Source: Pseudomonadota bacterium (lineage in GTDB: Bacteria; Pseudomonadota; Gammaproteobacteria; Xanthomonadales; Rhodanobacteraceae). From it: 14,624 nt of DNA. Every line of letters begins with the position of its first letter. Position 1 is the stretch's first letter. This document shows positions 1 through 8,513 of the stretch, in pieces. Location of the stretch: contig JAJYMF010000069.1 in the NCBI GenBank assembly GCA_021787175.1, positions 1-14,624 of the forward strand, in the 5' to 3' direction. The translations under genes were made by a program, and so were the position numbers. The notes beneath the pieces are model-generated. The model worked only from the letters and a program-made list of their open reading frames with translations. It was not told the origin of the DNA and did no database searches.

Positions 1-1
1 C

Positions 2-736
2 GGCGGCCAGAATGCGCTGATCGCCGACTCCTCGGCGCTGCCCGAGCAGCTGGTCAAGGACGCGATCGCCTCGGCGTTCGATTCCGCCGGTCAGCGCTGC
101 TCGGCGGCGCGCGTGCTGTTCGTGCAGGACGACGTCGCCGACAAGGTGATCGCGATGCTGGCCGGCGCCATGGCCGAACTCAAGGTCGGCGATCCCGGCC
201 TGCTGTCCACCGACGTCGGCCCGGTGATCGACGAGGACGCGCGCAAGCTGCTGCTCGCGCACGCCGCGCGCATGGACCGCGAGGCGCACAAGATCGCCGA
301 GGTCGCGCTGGACGACGCCTGCGCCCACGGCACCTTCTTCGCGCCGCGCGCCTACCTGATCCCGTCGCTGCGCATGCTCGAACGCGAGGTGTTCGGCCCG
401 GTGCTGCACGTGGTGCGCTGGCAGGCCGGGCAGCTCGACCGGATCATCGCCGACATCAACGCCACCGGCTACGGGCTGACCTTGGGCATCCACAGCCGCA
501 TCGACACCACCGTCGAGCGCATCCGCCGCGACGTGCGCGTCGGCAACTGCTACGTCAACCGCAACCAGATCGGCGCGGTGGTCGGCGTGCAGCCGTTCGG
601 CGGCGAAGGCCTCTCCGGCACCGGCCCCAAGGCCGGCGGCCCGCACTACCTCACCCGCTTCGCCAGCGAACGCGTGGTCAGCGTCAACACCACCGCGGCC
701 GGCGGCAACGCCTCGCTGCTGACGCTGGGCGAATAA
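2..736 (+). CDS. putA: PutA, 3' end only: C-terminal part of the P5C dehydrogenase domain
   Basis: This is the last 244 codons of bifunctional proline dehydrogenase / L-glutamate-gamma-semialdehyde (P5C) dehydrogenase, which oxidises proline to glutamate at the inner membrane. The frame is open from base 2 and ends at TAA 734-736; the N-terminus lies outside the window. The visible part belongs to the aldehyde dehydrogenase fold. The fragment opens with GGQNALIADSSALPEQ, and the catalytic cysteine sits in SAGQRCSA (fragment residue 33, codon 98-100). EVFGPV (fragment residues 129-133) and PFGGEGLSGTGPKAGGPHYL near the end are typical PutA signatures. The protein ends at TTAAGGNASLLTLGE, just past the dehydrogenase core, so it appears to lack the long C-terminal extension seen in the largest PutA enzymes. 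The PRODH domain and any DNA-binding domain cannot be seen here. It converges on the fadL-family gene. Identification is secure. Confidence 0.96.
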   Translation, partial: GGQNALIADSSALPEQLVKDAIASAFDSAGQRCSAARVLFVQDDVADKVIAMLAGAMAELKVGDPGLLSTDVGPVIDEDARKLLLAHAARMDREAHKIAEVALDDACAHGTFFAPRAYLIPSLRMLEREVFGPVLHVVRWQAGQLDRIIADINATGYGLTLGIHSRIDTTVERIRRDVRVGNCYVNRNQIGAVVGVQPFGGEGLSGTGPKAGGPHYLTRFASERVVSVNTTAAGGNASLLTLGE

Positions 737-754
737 GCCCCGCCTTGCGGCAAC

Positions 755-785
755 AAAAAACCCTCCCCGCCTGGCGCGGGGAGGG
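755..785 (-). terminator. Rho-independent terminator of the fadL-family gene
   Basis: A perfect 10-bp GC-rich stem (761-770 pairs with 776-785) encloses the loop CTGGC. On the minus strand the stem is followed directly by six T residues (A755-A760 on the plus strand). It starts 15 bases beyond the stop codon of the fadL-family gene, so it is a textbook intrinsic terminator for that gene. Read on the plus strand the hairpin has no T-tract after it, so it should end putA transcription less efficiently. Confidence 0.9.
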
Positions 786-800
786 TCGCGTGCAGGCCGA

Positions 801-2162
801 TCAGAACTTGTAGGTGCCCGACAGCGCCAGCAGGTCCGCACTGTTGGTGAAATAACCCGTCAGCCGATCGCCGGTCGGACTCAACGTATTGATGTGCGAA
901 TCGCCGACGAACAGGTGGGCATAGCCGACGTTGACCTCGAAATTGTCCGTAGCCTTGTAGCCCAGGCCCAGCGACAACCAGCGGCGCGAGGCGTCGGGCA
1001 CACGCGGGTCGCGGGTGAGCTGGTAGGTCGGCGTGCCGTCGACCGCGAGGCCGCCGCGCAGGGTCAGGCGGTCGGTCAGCTTGTAGTCGCCGCCGATCGA
1101 GAAGAAGTACGAGTCCGCCCAGTTGAAGACTTCGACCGACTGCGGCTGCGCCGGGTTGTTGAAGGTGACCGCCAGCTGCTTGAAGTTCGACCAGCCGGTC
1201 CAGTCGAGGTCGGCACCGGCGCTGAACTGGTCGTTGAACACGTGCCAGTAGCTCAGGCTGGCGAAGGCCGGCGTGGCGTAGTCGGTGCTGCCCCCGGTGT
1301 TGGTGAACAGCGAGGCCGTCAGCGGCGACTGCGCGAAGGCGCCCTGCACCGCCGGCGGCACCACGAAGGTGGCCTGGCCGTTGAGGTGATGCTTGATCTC
1401 GGCGTGGTAGTCGAAGGCCACCGTATCGGTGTCGGTGGGCTTCCACGACGCGCCCAGCTGCCAGCCCCATTTCCAGTTGTGCGCCTGCAGCTCGGCGTAG
1501 CCGTCGGCCGACTGCGGCAGGAACGCCGGCGCCGCCGCGGGCGCGAGGATGGCGCCGAAGTTGACCGCATTGCTGAGATCGGCGCTGGTGCGCTGCGCGA
1601 TCAGGCTGCCGCCGACGGCAAGGCTGTCGGTGACCTTGTACGACACCGAGAAGGTGGCATCGATCGACTGCAGCTTGGAGAACAGCGCGCTGTAGCGGCC
1701 GACCCAGCCGTTGTTCCACTGGGTCTGGAAGCCGAACGGCGCCGAGACCGCCGCGCCCACGCTCCACTGGTCGTTGATCGGCATCGAGAAGAAGAACGCC
1801 GGCACCGGGATGGTGGTGCCGCCGTTGCCGCCGTTGCCGCCGGTCAGCGGCCGGCCCATCGCGTCGGTGCCGCCGCCGTGGAAATGGGTGCTGAAGTCGA
1901 TCGCGGTGACGTCGGCCTGGAACTGCGCGCCCTTCAGCCATGCCATCGCCGCGGGATTGTTGACCACCACGGACGCGTCATCGGGCGCCGCGGTGGCGCC
2001 GGCAAAGGCGCGGCCGAGCGATTTGGCGCTGTTTTCCTTCAGCTGGAAGGCACTGGCGGCGGCCTGCTGCGGCAGCGCCAGTGCGCCGGCCACGGCCAGC
2101 ACGAGGGCGCCGAAGGCAAGCGGCCGCGCGGCGCGGCGGAGGCGGGATTCGGTATGGGACAT
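801..2162 (-). CDS. OmpP1/FadL/TodX-family outer-membrane transporter
   Basis: Encodes a 453-residue outer-membrane beta-barrel of the FadL family, channels that carry long-chain fatty acids or other hydrophobic compounds through the outer membrane by lateral diffusion. The N-terminus is a signal peptide: RLRRAARPL, then a hydrophobic run (residues about 15-30), with cleavage probably at AAA/SAFQ near residue 36. The mature start, AFQLKENSAKSLGRAFAG, followed by DDASVVVNNPAAM (NPA at 69-71), matches the FadL N-terminal hatch region. The protein ends LSGTYKF with a terminal Phe, as expected for a BAM substrate. The ATG at 2162-2160 was chosen because AGGAG lies 7 bases upstream; the ATG two codons earlier is only one base from that site. 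A GGNGGNGG run (108-115) is an unusual flexible loop. It is divergent from the ankyrin gene and convergent with putA. The substrate cannot be told from sequence. Confidence 0.92.
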   Translation of the reverse strand: MSHTESRLRRAARPLAFGALVLAVAGALALPQQAAASAFQLKENSAKSLGRAFAGATAAPDDASVVVNNPAAMAWLKGAQFQADVTAIDFSTHFHGGGTDAMGRPLTGGNGGNGGTTIPVPAFFFSMPINDQWSVGAAVSAPFGFQTQWNNGWVGRYSALFSKLQSIDATFSVSYKVTDSLAVGGSLIAQRTSADLSNAVNFGAILAPAAAPAFLPQSADGYAELQAHNWKWGWQLGASWKPTDTDTVAFDYHAEIKHHLNGQATFVVPPAVQGAFAQSPLTASLFTNTGGSTDYATPAFASLSYWHVFNDQFSAGADLDWTGWSNFKQLAVTFNNPAQPQSVEVFNWADSYFFSIGGDYKLTDRLTLRGGLAVDGTPTYQLTRDPRVPDASRRWLSLGLGYKATDNFEVNVGYAHLFVGDSHINTLSPTGDRLTGYFTNSADLLALSGTYKF

Positions 2163-2416
2163 GCGCATGCTCCTGAGGGCTCGTGCAAAGGATCTTGTCG
2201 TTGAAGTCGCGGCTTCGAAACGTTTGTTTAACGCCGCGCGGCGCAACTCTGGACGCGCGCCCGCGGCGATGCAAGTGCAGGTGCAGCATGGCCTTGCGAG
2301 GCCATACGCTGCCGCACGGCAGACGCGGGCGCGAAGGCGCCGGCGAGGATTGCCGGGCGCCGAGCGCACGAAGTCCGCAGTGCACGCGCGGCACGCGCGA
2401 GCTTGTCCGCGCTCCG

Positions 2417-2422
2417 TATACT
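2417..2422 (+). promoter_or_regulatory. Candidate -10 element for the ankyrin gene
   Basis: TATACT stands out in an otherwise very GC-rich, 298-base gap between two divergent genes and lies 38 bases upstream of the ankyrin start codon. I see no convincing -35 hexamer at 16-18 bases upstream. The call rests on the -10 match and position only. Confidence 0.3.
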
Positions 2423-2460
2423 CCGGCATCGAAATCGCTCGCGCGGAGAGCCGCCCCGCC

Positions 2461-5400
2461 ATGCCCCGTCCGCATCCGGATCGCCCCGCACTGCTGCGTG
2501 CACTCGCCGGTTTCGTGCCGGCGTGGCTGCTGGCGGCGCTGGCCTTGCCGGCCGCACAGCCGCTGATCCTGCTGCCGCTGCTGCTCGCCGATGCGCTGGC
2601 GCTGGCCGCGGCCTGTCACGCGCTGGGGTTCGGCTTCGGACCCGGCCAGCACCGGGCCTGGTTGCGCAGCGTGCTGACCGCATCAATGGCGTTCGTGCTG
2701 TACACCGCCGTGGTGTTTGCGCTGACCGCGTGGCCGCTGCTGCGCCTGCTGACGGCGCCCAGCCTCGGCGCGGCGCTGCTGCTGGCGACCGCGCTGGTGG
2801 TCGCGCTGGCGCTGCTGTGGCCGCTGTGGCCGGTGTTCGGGCTGTGCTACCTGTGGGATGACGCTTATGCCGGCGCCGAGAGCGTCGGTTCCGCCGGCGC
2901 CGCGCTGTCGCGCTGCATCGCGTTCGCGCATCATCTGACGCGCGCGTCCGACCGCTTCATGGCGCTTTTCGTCCCGGCTGCACTGGCTCTGCTGATGCTG
3001 AGCTTCGGCGCGCTGTCGCTGAGCGCCCTCGGTGGCGTGCTGCCGCCGGAACTGCACACCGCAGCGCTGGTGCTGTATGCCGTGCTGCTGCCGCCGGCCA
3101 GCCTGCTGCTGGCCAACCGCACGCTCAAGCTGATGTGGGTGCATCCGCGCGAGGGCGCCGTCGAGGCCCCGGCCGCGACGGCGCCACCGCTGCTGACCGC
3201 CGCCGAGCAGGCGCCCGGCGCGCGCGAGGCGGCGCTGCTGGAAGCGGCGCGGCATGGCGAAGTCGATCGCGCGCTGGCCCTGCTGGAAGCCGGCGCCGAT
3301 GCCAATGCCGCGCCGGCCGAGGGCGCGCGCGATCGCCGTCCGGCGCTGCAGCTGGCGGCGCTGCTGCCGGACACGCGCCTGCTGCGCGCGCTGATCGCCC
3401 GCGGCGCCGCGGTCAACCGCACCGAGGGCGGTGTCAGCGCGCTGCTCGCGGCCTGTCGCGACAGCTGGCACGGCCGCGCCGAAGCGGTGATGACCCTGCT
3501 GGCGAACGGCGCCGATCCGCGTCAGGTCGACGCCGAGGGCCGCACGCCGCTGCACGGCGCGGTGCTGTCCGGCGATCCCGGCGTGGCAGCCATGCTGCTC
3601 GATGCCGGCGCGCCGGTGGATGCGCTCGATCGCGCCGGCCAGAGCCCGCTGGCCGCCGCCTGCCGCGCCGCCAACTGGACGCTGGCGGCGTTCCTGCTCG
3701 AACACGGCGCGCGTCCGCAGCCCGCGGATGGCGAGCCGGTGCTGGTCGCCGCGGCCGGCATCGCCGAAGACGACGTCGCCGGCGTGCGCCTGTTGCTCAA
3801 GCATCGCGCCGACGCCAACGCCCGCGATCGCCTCGGCCGTACCGCGCTGATGACCGCCGCGCTCGAGGGCCACGCCGCGATCGTGCGCGCGCTGCTGGCG
3901 GCCGGCGCCGATGTCGCGCTCAGCGACCGCAACGGCACCACCGCGCTGATGGAAGCCGCGCGCGCCGGAGCGCACGCCGTGCTGATGGCGCTGGCCGAAG
4001 CGCGCCCCGACGCCGCCGCCCGCGACGCCCATGGCCGCGACGCGCTGATCCTCGCCTGCCAGTCGCCGCGCAGCCACGCCGACACCGTGCGCGCGCTGCT
4101 CGCGCTGGGCGCCGATCCGCACTGCACCGCAGCCGATGGGCGCAGCGCGCTGGACCACGCCGCCGGCGCCGGACGCTGGGATCTGGTCGCGGTACTCGAT
4201 CCCGACACGCCGCTGCCGGCCAGCCTGGCCGGCGCCGCCGAGCCGGAGCCGGGCGCGGATACGCCGGAACACCTGCAGGATGCGCTGCGCTTCGGCCACT
4301 GGGCCGTGGTCTCGGCCTTCGCCGGCCGCGTGCGCGACTGGCCGCCGGCACAGCGCGCCTCGCTCTATCGCGATCTGTGCGGCCCGGGTCACGACGCCGC
4401 GCGACGCTGGCTGCTCGATCACGGTCTCGACGCCGAGGCGATGCTGGCCGATGGCGTGCGCCTGTTCGACGCCCTGCTCGAGCGCCTGCCCGACAGCGCC
4501 GAGGCGATCGAGGATCTGCTCCATGCCGGCGCCACACCGGCCGGCGCCGGCCGCCTGGCGCGCGCGCTGACCCATCTGGACGGCGCGCCGCAGGGCGCCG
4601 CGCTGGCGCCGGCCCTGCTGGAACGCGGCGCCGATCCCTTCGGCGCCGATCCCGGCGGGCACACGCCGCTGCAGCTGGCAGCGGCCACCGGCCAGTTGCA
4701 GACACTGCAGTCGCTGCTGGCGCGCGGCTGCGATCCCAATGCGCGCGATCCCGCCGGTCGCACGCCGCTGCACGCCGCGCTGGGGCGCCCGGCCAGCGCC
4801 GCGCTGCCGCTGGTGCGCGCGCTGATCGCCGCCGGCGCCGATCCCGAGATCGCCGCAGGCAACGGCGAGACGCCGCTGGGACTGGCGCTGGCGCAGGGTG
4901 ATCCGGTGCTGACGCGCTGGCTGCGCTGGAACGGCTGGGCGCTGCCGCGGCGACCGCTGCGCGCGGAGGATCTGCCGGCCGCTGCGGCCTGCGGCGATCT
5001 CGACGCCGTGCAGCGCCTGCTCGAACTCGGGTTTGCGGTCGACAGCCGAGACGCGCAGGGCGCCAGCGCGCTGCTGCGCGCCTGCGGCGCCGGCCAGCGC
5101 GCGGTCGCCGAACACCTGCTGGCGGCGGGGGGCGATCCCGCGCTGGTGGCGAACGGCGGCGCCAGCTGCCTTGCCGCGGCGGTCAGCGCGCGCCGCGAAA
5201 CGCTGGTGGACCTGCTGCTGGCGCGCGGCGCCGGCGTCGATCAGCGCCTGCCCGGGGCGGCCACCGCGCTGATGCTGGCCGCGGCGCTGGGTTTCCCGGA
5301 AATCCTCGAGCGCCTGCTCGCCGCCGGCGCCGACCCGCACGCCCGCGATGCGCAGGGCCAGACCGCCCTGCACGCCGCCGCGCGCTTCGCCTTCGGCAGC

Positions 5401-5832
5401 CGCGACAGCCTGCGCGCGCGCCGCGTCATGGATGCCCTGCTCAAGCGCGGTGCCGACGCCGACGCCGGCGACCACAGCGGGCTGACGCCGCTGCTGCTGC
5501 TGATCGGCGCGCACATGCGTCCGGGCGCCGACTGCGATGCGACCCACCTCGGCGCGCTGCTGCCGCTGCTGCTGGACGCCGGCGCGACGCCGGCCGCTGC
5601 CGACCACCGCGGCGTCAGCGCGCTGCACGCCTGCGCGATGCATGCGCTGCTGGGCCCGGCGCGCGCGCTGCTGCTGCGCGGCGCGGCGCGCGACGTGCTC
5701 GACGGTTTCGGCCGCAGCCCGGCCGACGTCGCGCACCTGCTCGGCTACAGCGACCTCGCGCTGGAACTGTCCACGCGCGCGCTGCCGACGGTCAGCCAGA
5801 CCCTGCGGCGTCCGGCGACGCCTTCGGAGTGA
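2461..5832 (+). CDS. Membrane-anchored ankyrin-repeat protein, 1123 aa
   Basis: Encodes 1123 residues. Residues about 12-225 are strongly hydrophobic, with roughly six predicted membrane helices (around 17-57 as a pair, 70-95, 105-132, 166-192 and 198-221). From about residue 257 to the end the protein is almost all ankyrin repeats; I count about 20-22 units of roughly 33 residues, with consensus pieces such as GRTPLHGAVLSGDPGVAAMLL, LLAAGADPHARDAQGQTALH and GHTPLQLAAATGQL. A stretch near residues 580-710 is more divergent. Ankyrin repeats bind proteins; no catalytic motif is visible, so the function and partner are unknown. ATG 2461 is chosen because GGAGAG lies 10 bases upstream and the frame further upstream runs antisense through the fadL-family gene. 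The 3' end overlaps the antiporter gene by 41 bases on the opposite strand. The membrane topology is inferred from hydrophobicity alone. Confidence 0.88.
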   Translation: MPRPHPDRPALLRALAGFVPAWLLAALALPAAQPLILLPLLLADALALAAACHALGFGFGPGQHRAWLRSVLTASMAFVLYTAVVFALTAWPLLRLLTAPSLGAALLLATALVVALALLWPLWPVFGLCYLWDDAYAGAESVGSAGAALSRCIAFAHHLTRASDRFMALFVPAALALLMLSFGALSLSALGGVLPPELHTAALVLYAVLLPPASLLLANRTLKLMWVHPREGAVEAPAATAPPLLTAAEQAPGAREAALLEAARHGEVDRALALLEAGADANAAPAEGARDRRPALQLAALLPDTRLLRALIARGAAVNRTEGGVSALLAACRDSWHGRAEAVMTLLANGADPRQVDAEGRTPLHGAVLSGDPGVAAMLLDAGAPVDALDRAGQSPLAAACRAANWTLAAFLLEHGARPQPADGEPVLVAAAGIAEDDVAGVRLLLKHRADANARDRLGRTALMTAALEGHAAIVRALLAAGADVALSDRNGTTALMEAARAGAHAVLMALAEARPDAAARDAHGRDALILACQSPRSHADTVRALLALGADPHCTAADGRSALDHAAGAGRWDLVAVLDPDTPLPASLAGAAEPEPGADTPEHLQDALRFGHWAVVSAFAGRVRDWPPAQRASLYRDLCGPGHDAARRWLLDHGLDAEAMLADGVRLFDALLERLPDSAEAIEDLLHAGATPAGAGRLARALTHLDGAPQGAALAPALLERGADPFGADPGGHTPLQLAAATGQLQTLQSLLARGCDPNARDPAGRTPLHAALGRPASAALPLVRALIAAGADPEIAAGNGETPLGLALAQGDPVLTRWLRWNGWALPRRPLRAEDLPAAAACGDLDAVQRLLELGFAVDSRDAQGASALLRACGAGQRAVAEHLLAAGGDPALVANGGASCLAAAVSARRETLVDLLLARGAGVDQRLPGAATALMLAAALGFPEILERLLAAGADPHARDAQGQTALHAAARFAFGSRDSLRARRVMDALLKRGADADAGDHSGLTPLLLLIGAHMRPGADCDATHLGALLPLLLDAGATPAAADHRGVSALHACAMHALLGPARALLLRGAARDVLDGFGRSPADVAHLLGYSDLALELSTRALPTVSQTLRRPATPSE

Positions 5833-7624
5833 TCGCCTCGTCGTCGTCGCTGGCGTCCGCCGCGAACAGCGACTCCAGCTCCAGCAGCGCCTCGCGCGCG
5901 TTCTGGATCAGCGCCGCCTCGTCGTCGTAGACCAGATACTGCGCGCGCAGCATCGCCTCGTCGTGCTCGCGAAAGCGCGCGATGTGGGCGTCGGCGGTGG
6001 CGGCGTCCAGGCCCAGCGCGCGCAGCACGTCGCGGGTCATCTCGAGGCTGGAGTGGAAGGTCTCGCGCACCACCATCGGCACGTTGAGGTCCATCAGCCG
6101 GAACGCGTGCTGGCGGTTGCGTGCGCGGGCGACGATGCGCAGATGCGGAAACAGCCGGCGCACGATGCGCGCGGTGCGGATGTTGGTCTCGGGATCGTCG
6201 GTGGCGAGCACGAAGATCTCGGCGCGGTCGGCCTGCGCCGCGCGCAGCAGCTCGGGGCGCGAGGGATCGCCAAAAAAAATCTGCGTGCCGAAGCGGCGCG
6301 AAATCTCCACCTGCTCGATCGAATGCTCCAGCGCCACGAACGGAATGCGGTGCGCGCGCAACACGCGCGCCACGATCTGGCCGACGCGGCCGAAGCCGGC
6401 GATGATCACCCGCGGCGCGTCGGTCTCGATGGTGTCGAACGGCCGCGCCGGCGCCTGATCCAGCCGCCGCGCCAGCCACCCCGCCGCGGCCACCAGCAGC
6501 GGCGTCAGCGCCATCGACAGCGTGATCACCAGCACCAAAAGCGACTGCTGCGCGCGCTCGAGCAGATGGCGGTCGCCGGCGATCTTGAACACCACGAAGG
6601 CGAACTCGCCGCCGCCGGCCAGCAGCGCGGTCAGGCGCAGCGCGGCGATCGCGTCGATGCGTCCGGCCAGACGCGCCAGCGGCCACAGCAGCGCACCCTT
6701 GACCGCCAGCAGCAGCAGCACCAGGCCCGCGACGATCAGCGGCTCGCGCAGCAGCAGGCCGAGGTTGGCCGACATGCCGACGCTGATGAAGAACAACCCC
6801 AGCAGCAGGCCCTTGAACGGCTCGATCTGCGCCTCGAGCTCGTGTCGGTATTCGGAGTCGGCCAGCAGCACGCCGGCCAGGAACGCGCCCAGCGCCATCG
6901 AGATGCCGGCCAGCTCCATCAGCCACGCGGTGCCGATCACCACCAGCAGCGCGGTGGCGGTGAATACTTCGGCGACGCGGGTGGCGGCGACGGCGCGAAA
7001 CAGCGGACGCAGCAGCAGGCGGCCGACGACGATCACGGCGACGATCACCCCGACCGTGCGCGCCAGCGCCGGCAGGTTCGGCAGCGCGGTATGGCTGGCG
7101 GCGGCGCCGGCCAGCAGCGGGACCGCGGCGATCAGCGGGATCGCGGCCAGGTCCTGGAACAGCAGCACGGCGAAGCCGAGACGGCCATGTGCGCTGCCCA
7201 GCTCCTTGCGTTCGGCCAGCACCTGCAGGCCGAACGCGGTCGACGACAGCGCCAGGCCCAGTCCCACCACGATCGCAGCGGCGGTGCCGAGGCCGAAGGC
7301 CAGATGCGCCAGCCCACCGATCGCCAGCGCCGCGGTCGCCACCTGCGCCAGACCGGCGCCGAACACCGCGCGCCGCATCACCCACAGCCGCTGCGGCGAC
7401 AGCTCCAGACCGATCACGAACAGCAGCAGCACCACGCCCAGCTCGGACAGCTGCGCCACGCGCGCATCGTTGGGTACCAGACCCAGCAGCGACGGTCCGA
7501 TCAGCACGCCGCCGGCGAGATAGCCGAGCACCGCGCCCAGCTGGAAACGGCGCGCCAGCGGCACCATCAGCACCGTGGCCAGCAGGAACACCACTGCCGA
7601 TTGCAGGAACAGGTGTTGGTTCAC
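5792..7624 (-). CDS. KefB/KefC-type CPA2 monovalent cation:proton antiporter with C-terminal RCK domain
   Basis: Encodes a 610-residue inner-membrane antiporter that exchanges K+ (or Na+) for H+. Residues 1-385 form the CPA2 exchanger, with about 12-13 hydrophobic helices. Landmarks are LGYLAGGVLIGPSLLGLV (33-50), the core LLFQDLAAIPL (154-164, with Q157-D158), and the KefC-like cytoplasmic segment HELEAQIEPFKG (261-272). Residues 403-530 form the regulatory TrkA-N/RCK domain: IIAGFGRVGQ (407-416) is the dinucleotide-binding loop, followed by FFGDPSRPELL and RARNRQHAFRL. In KefB/KefC proteins this domain gates efflux by glutathione and its adducts; whether that applies here is inference. The GTG start at 7624 is preferred because GAGGA lies 6 bases upstream and the first helix follows at once; the frame upstream is basic and non-conserved in character. 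No KefF/KefG-like oxidoreductase gene is adjacent. Confidence 0.92.
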   Translation of the reverse strand: MNQHLFLQSAVVFLLATVLMVPLARRFQLGAVLGYLAGGVLIGPSLLGLVPNDARVAQLSELGVVLLLFVIGLELSPQRLWVMRRAVFGAGLAQVATAALAIGGLAHLAFGLGTAAAIVVGLGLALSSTAFGLQVLAERKELGSAHGRLGFAVLLFQDLAAIPLIAAVPLLAGAAASHTALPNLPALARTVGVIVAVIVVGRLLLRPLFRAVAATRVAEVFTATALLVVIGTAWLMELAGISMALGAFLAGVLLADSEYRHELEAQIEPFKGLLLGLFFISVGMSANLGLLLREPLIVAGLVLLLLAVKGALLWPLARLAGRIDAIAALRLTALLAGGGEFAFVVFKIAGDRHLLERAQQSLLVLVITLSMALTPLLVAAAGWLARRLDQAPARPFDTIETDAPRVIIAGFGRVGQIVARVLRAHRIPFVALEHSIEQVEISRRFGTQIFFGDPSRPELLRAAQADRAEIFVLATDDPETNIRTARIVRRLFPHLRIVARARNRQHAFRLMDLNVPMVVRETFHSSLEMTRDVLRALGLDAATADAHIARFREHDEAMLRAQYLVYDDEAALIQNAREALLELESLFAADASDDDEAITPKASPDAAGSG

Positions 7625-7850
7625 GCGCCGTCCTCGCGGCCGCAGCGATGGCCGTGGCGTCACTTTACCGCGAGCGCGCGGTCGCCCCTTCTTGGCTGCG
7701 CTGCTGCTTGGGCACGCCGGGCACGTTGTGCGCAGGTTTTCGTCGAAACGCTCCCATACTCGTTTGCGTCGAGCAGGCTTTTGCACGCCGCCTGGTTCCG
7801 CTCGGCTGCGACGGGGATTCGCTGCGCACCCGTTCAAACCACCGTCTTCG

Positions 7851-7986
7851 CTCGCCTGCGGCGCCTTGATTCTGTTGTCACCTTGAGCCCAGCGAAGGGT
7901 CTGTGCAGCGAAGCGTCTGACGTTTGCGGTGTCATCGGCACACCGCCCCGTTCCGCTCGGCTGCCGCCGCTGCTTTCAAGCTTCCA
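7851..7986 (+). repeat. 136-bp direct repeat, copy A
   Basis: Starts CTCGCCTGCGGCGCC (7851-7865), then a block at 7870-7910 (TTCTGTTGTCA, then TTGAGC, GCGAAGG, TCTGTGC), then ACACCGCCCCG and TTCCGCTCGGCTGC (7951-7964). All three landmarks recur exactly 136 bases later in copy B. The block with TGAGC...GCGAAGG resembles short intergenic repeats seen in many proteobacterial genomes (recollection, not checked). Confidence 0.75.
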
Positions 7987-8122
7987 CTCGCCTGCGGCGC
8001 CTGGATTCTGTTGTCATCCTGAGCAACGCGAAGGATCTGTGCAACCAAGCATCCGGCCTCGGCCGCGATGTCAGCACACCGCCCCGTTCCGCTCGGCTGC
8101 CGTCGAGCGGGCCACTTTCTTT
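7987..8122 (+). repeat. 136-bp direct repeat, copy B
   Basis: Second copy in tandem with copy A. The shared landmarks lie at 7987-8001, 8006-8040 and 8077-8100, each offset by exactly 136 bases. The region between landmarks (8041-8076) has diverged more. The last 20 or so bases differ from copy A and run into the first double-hairpin element. Confidence 0.75.
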
Positions 8123-8151
8123 TGAAAGAAAGTGGCCAAAGAAACGTCCCC
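8087..8151 (-). repeat. Double-hairpin repeat, unit 1 (inverted orientation)
   Basis: Contains a nearly perfect 28-base palindrome at 8110-8137 (arms GGCCACTTTCTTT and AAAGAAAGTGGCC) and, outside it, a weaker CCGCTCG/CGAGCGG hairpin (read on the minus strand). The order on the minus strand is CCAAAGAAA-type lead, AAAGAAAG hairpin, then CCGCTCG hairpin, as in units 2 and 3. Together with unit 2 it forms imperfect inverted ends: TTCCGCTCGGCTGCC, GAGCGGG, CTTTCTTT, CCAAAGAAA and CGTCCCC recur in the same order on the two arms. Confidence 0.75.
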
Positions 8152-8394
8152 CTGCGGTCGCGCCCGCTGCGCGGGTTCGCGGCCGCCTGCGGGGCGCGCC
8201 GATCGCCATCCCTGGCGTGCGGCGCGCGAGCGCATCCCATGCGCTCGCCCTGCGGGCTGATCCCTTCGGCGTCCGCCGCGCCGAAGGGGGTGAAAAGCCG
8301 CAGAGCAAACGCTCGCCCACGGGCGCGGAAGATCAAGAGCGGGTACGTAGCAACCATCCGTCCCTGGAGCGGCATCTCCGGCCCGGCCTTCCAT

Positions 8395-8513
8395 GGCCGG
8401 GCGTTCACGGGCTGGCGCCCGTTCACCCCTCGCGGCGGTGCGGCGCCGGCCGAAAGGTCCGCAGGAGGGCGCGAGGGATCGCGCCTCTGCCGCGCCGGTG
8501 CACGGATGCACCG
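8395..8513. other. GC-rich segment with serial short hairpins
   Basis: Inside the segment bounded by the inverted repeats I see successive perfect stems: 8381-8388 with 8395-8402 (8 bp, loop TTCCAT), 8407-8412 with 8417-8422 (6 bp, loop TGGC) and 8496-8502 with 8507-8513 (7 bp, loop CGGA). In DNA this GC-rich short stems arise easily by chance, so an RNA role is only a possibility. Confidence 0.35.

Noticed and set aside
2215..2232. Palindromic AAACGTTT in the fadL upstream region as an operator
   Set aside because: Only 8 bases with no second copy; could be chance.
1711..2460. Upstream extension of the ankyrin protein in the same frame
   Set aside because: It lies antisense to the fadL-family coding region and lacks protein character; the ATG at 2461 has a ribosome site and starts directly before the membrane segment.
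2163..2462. Upstream extension of the fadL-family protein by 100 codons
   Set aside because: It would bury a clear signal peptide, and AGGAG is positioned for the ATG at 2162.
2683..5736. A 1017-codon open frame on the minus strand across the ankyrin gene
   Set aside because: Its product is almost only Arg, Gln, Ala and Gly with no domain-like pattern. It is the antisense shadow of a GC-rich repeat gene whose sense protein is clearly ankyrin.
7851..8122. Possible CRISPR array
   Set aside because: The period is 136 bases with only two tandem copies; there are no short repeats with uniform unique spacers and no cas genes.
5537..8125. An 862-codon open frame on the plus strand across the antiporter gene
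   Set aside because: The product is His/Gln/Arg-rich and lies antisense to a well-conserved antiporter; it then runs into the repeat region.
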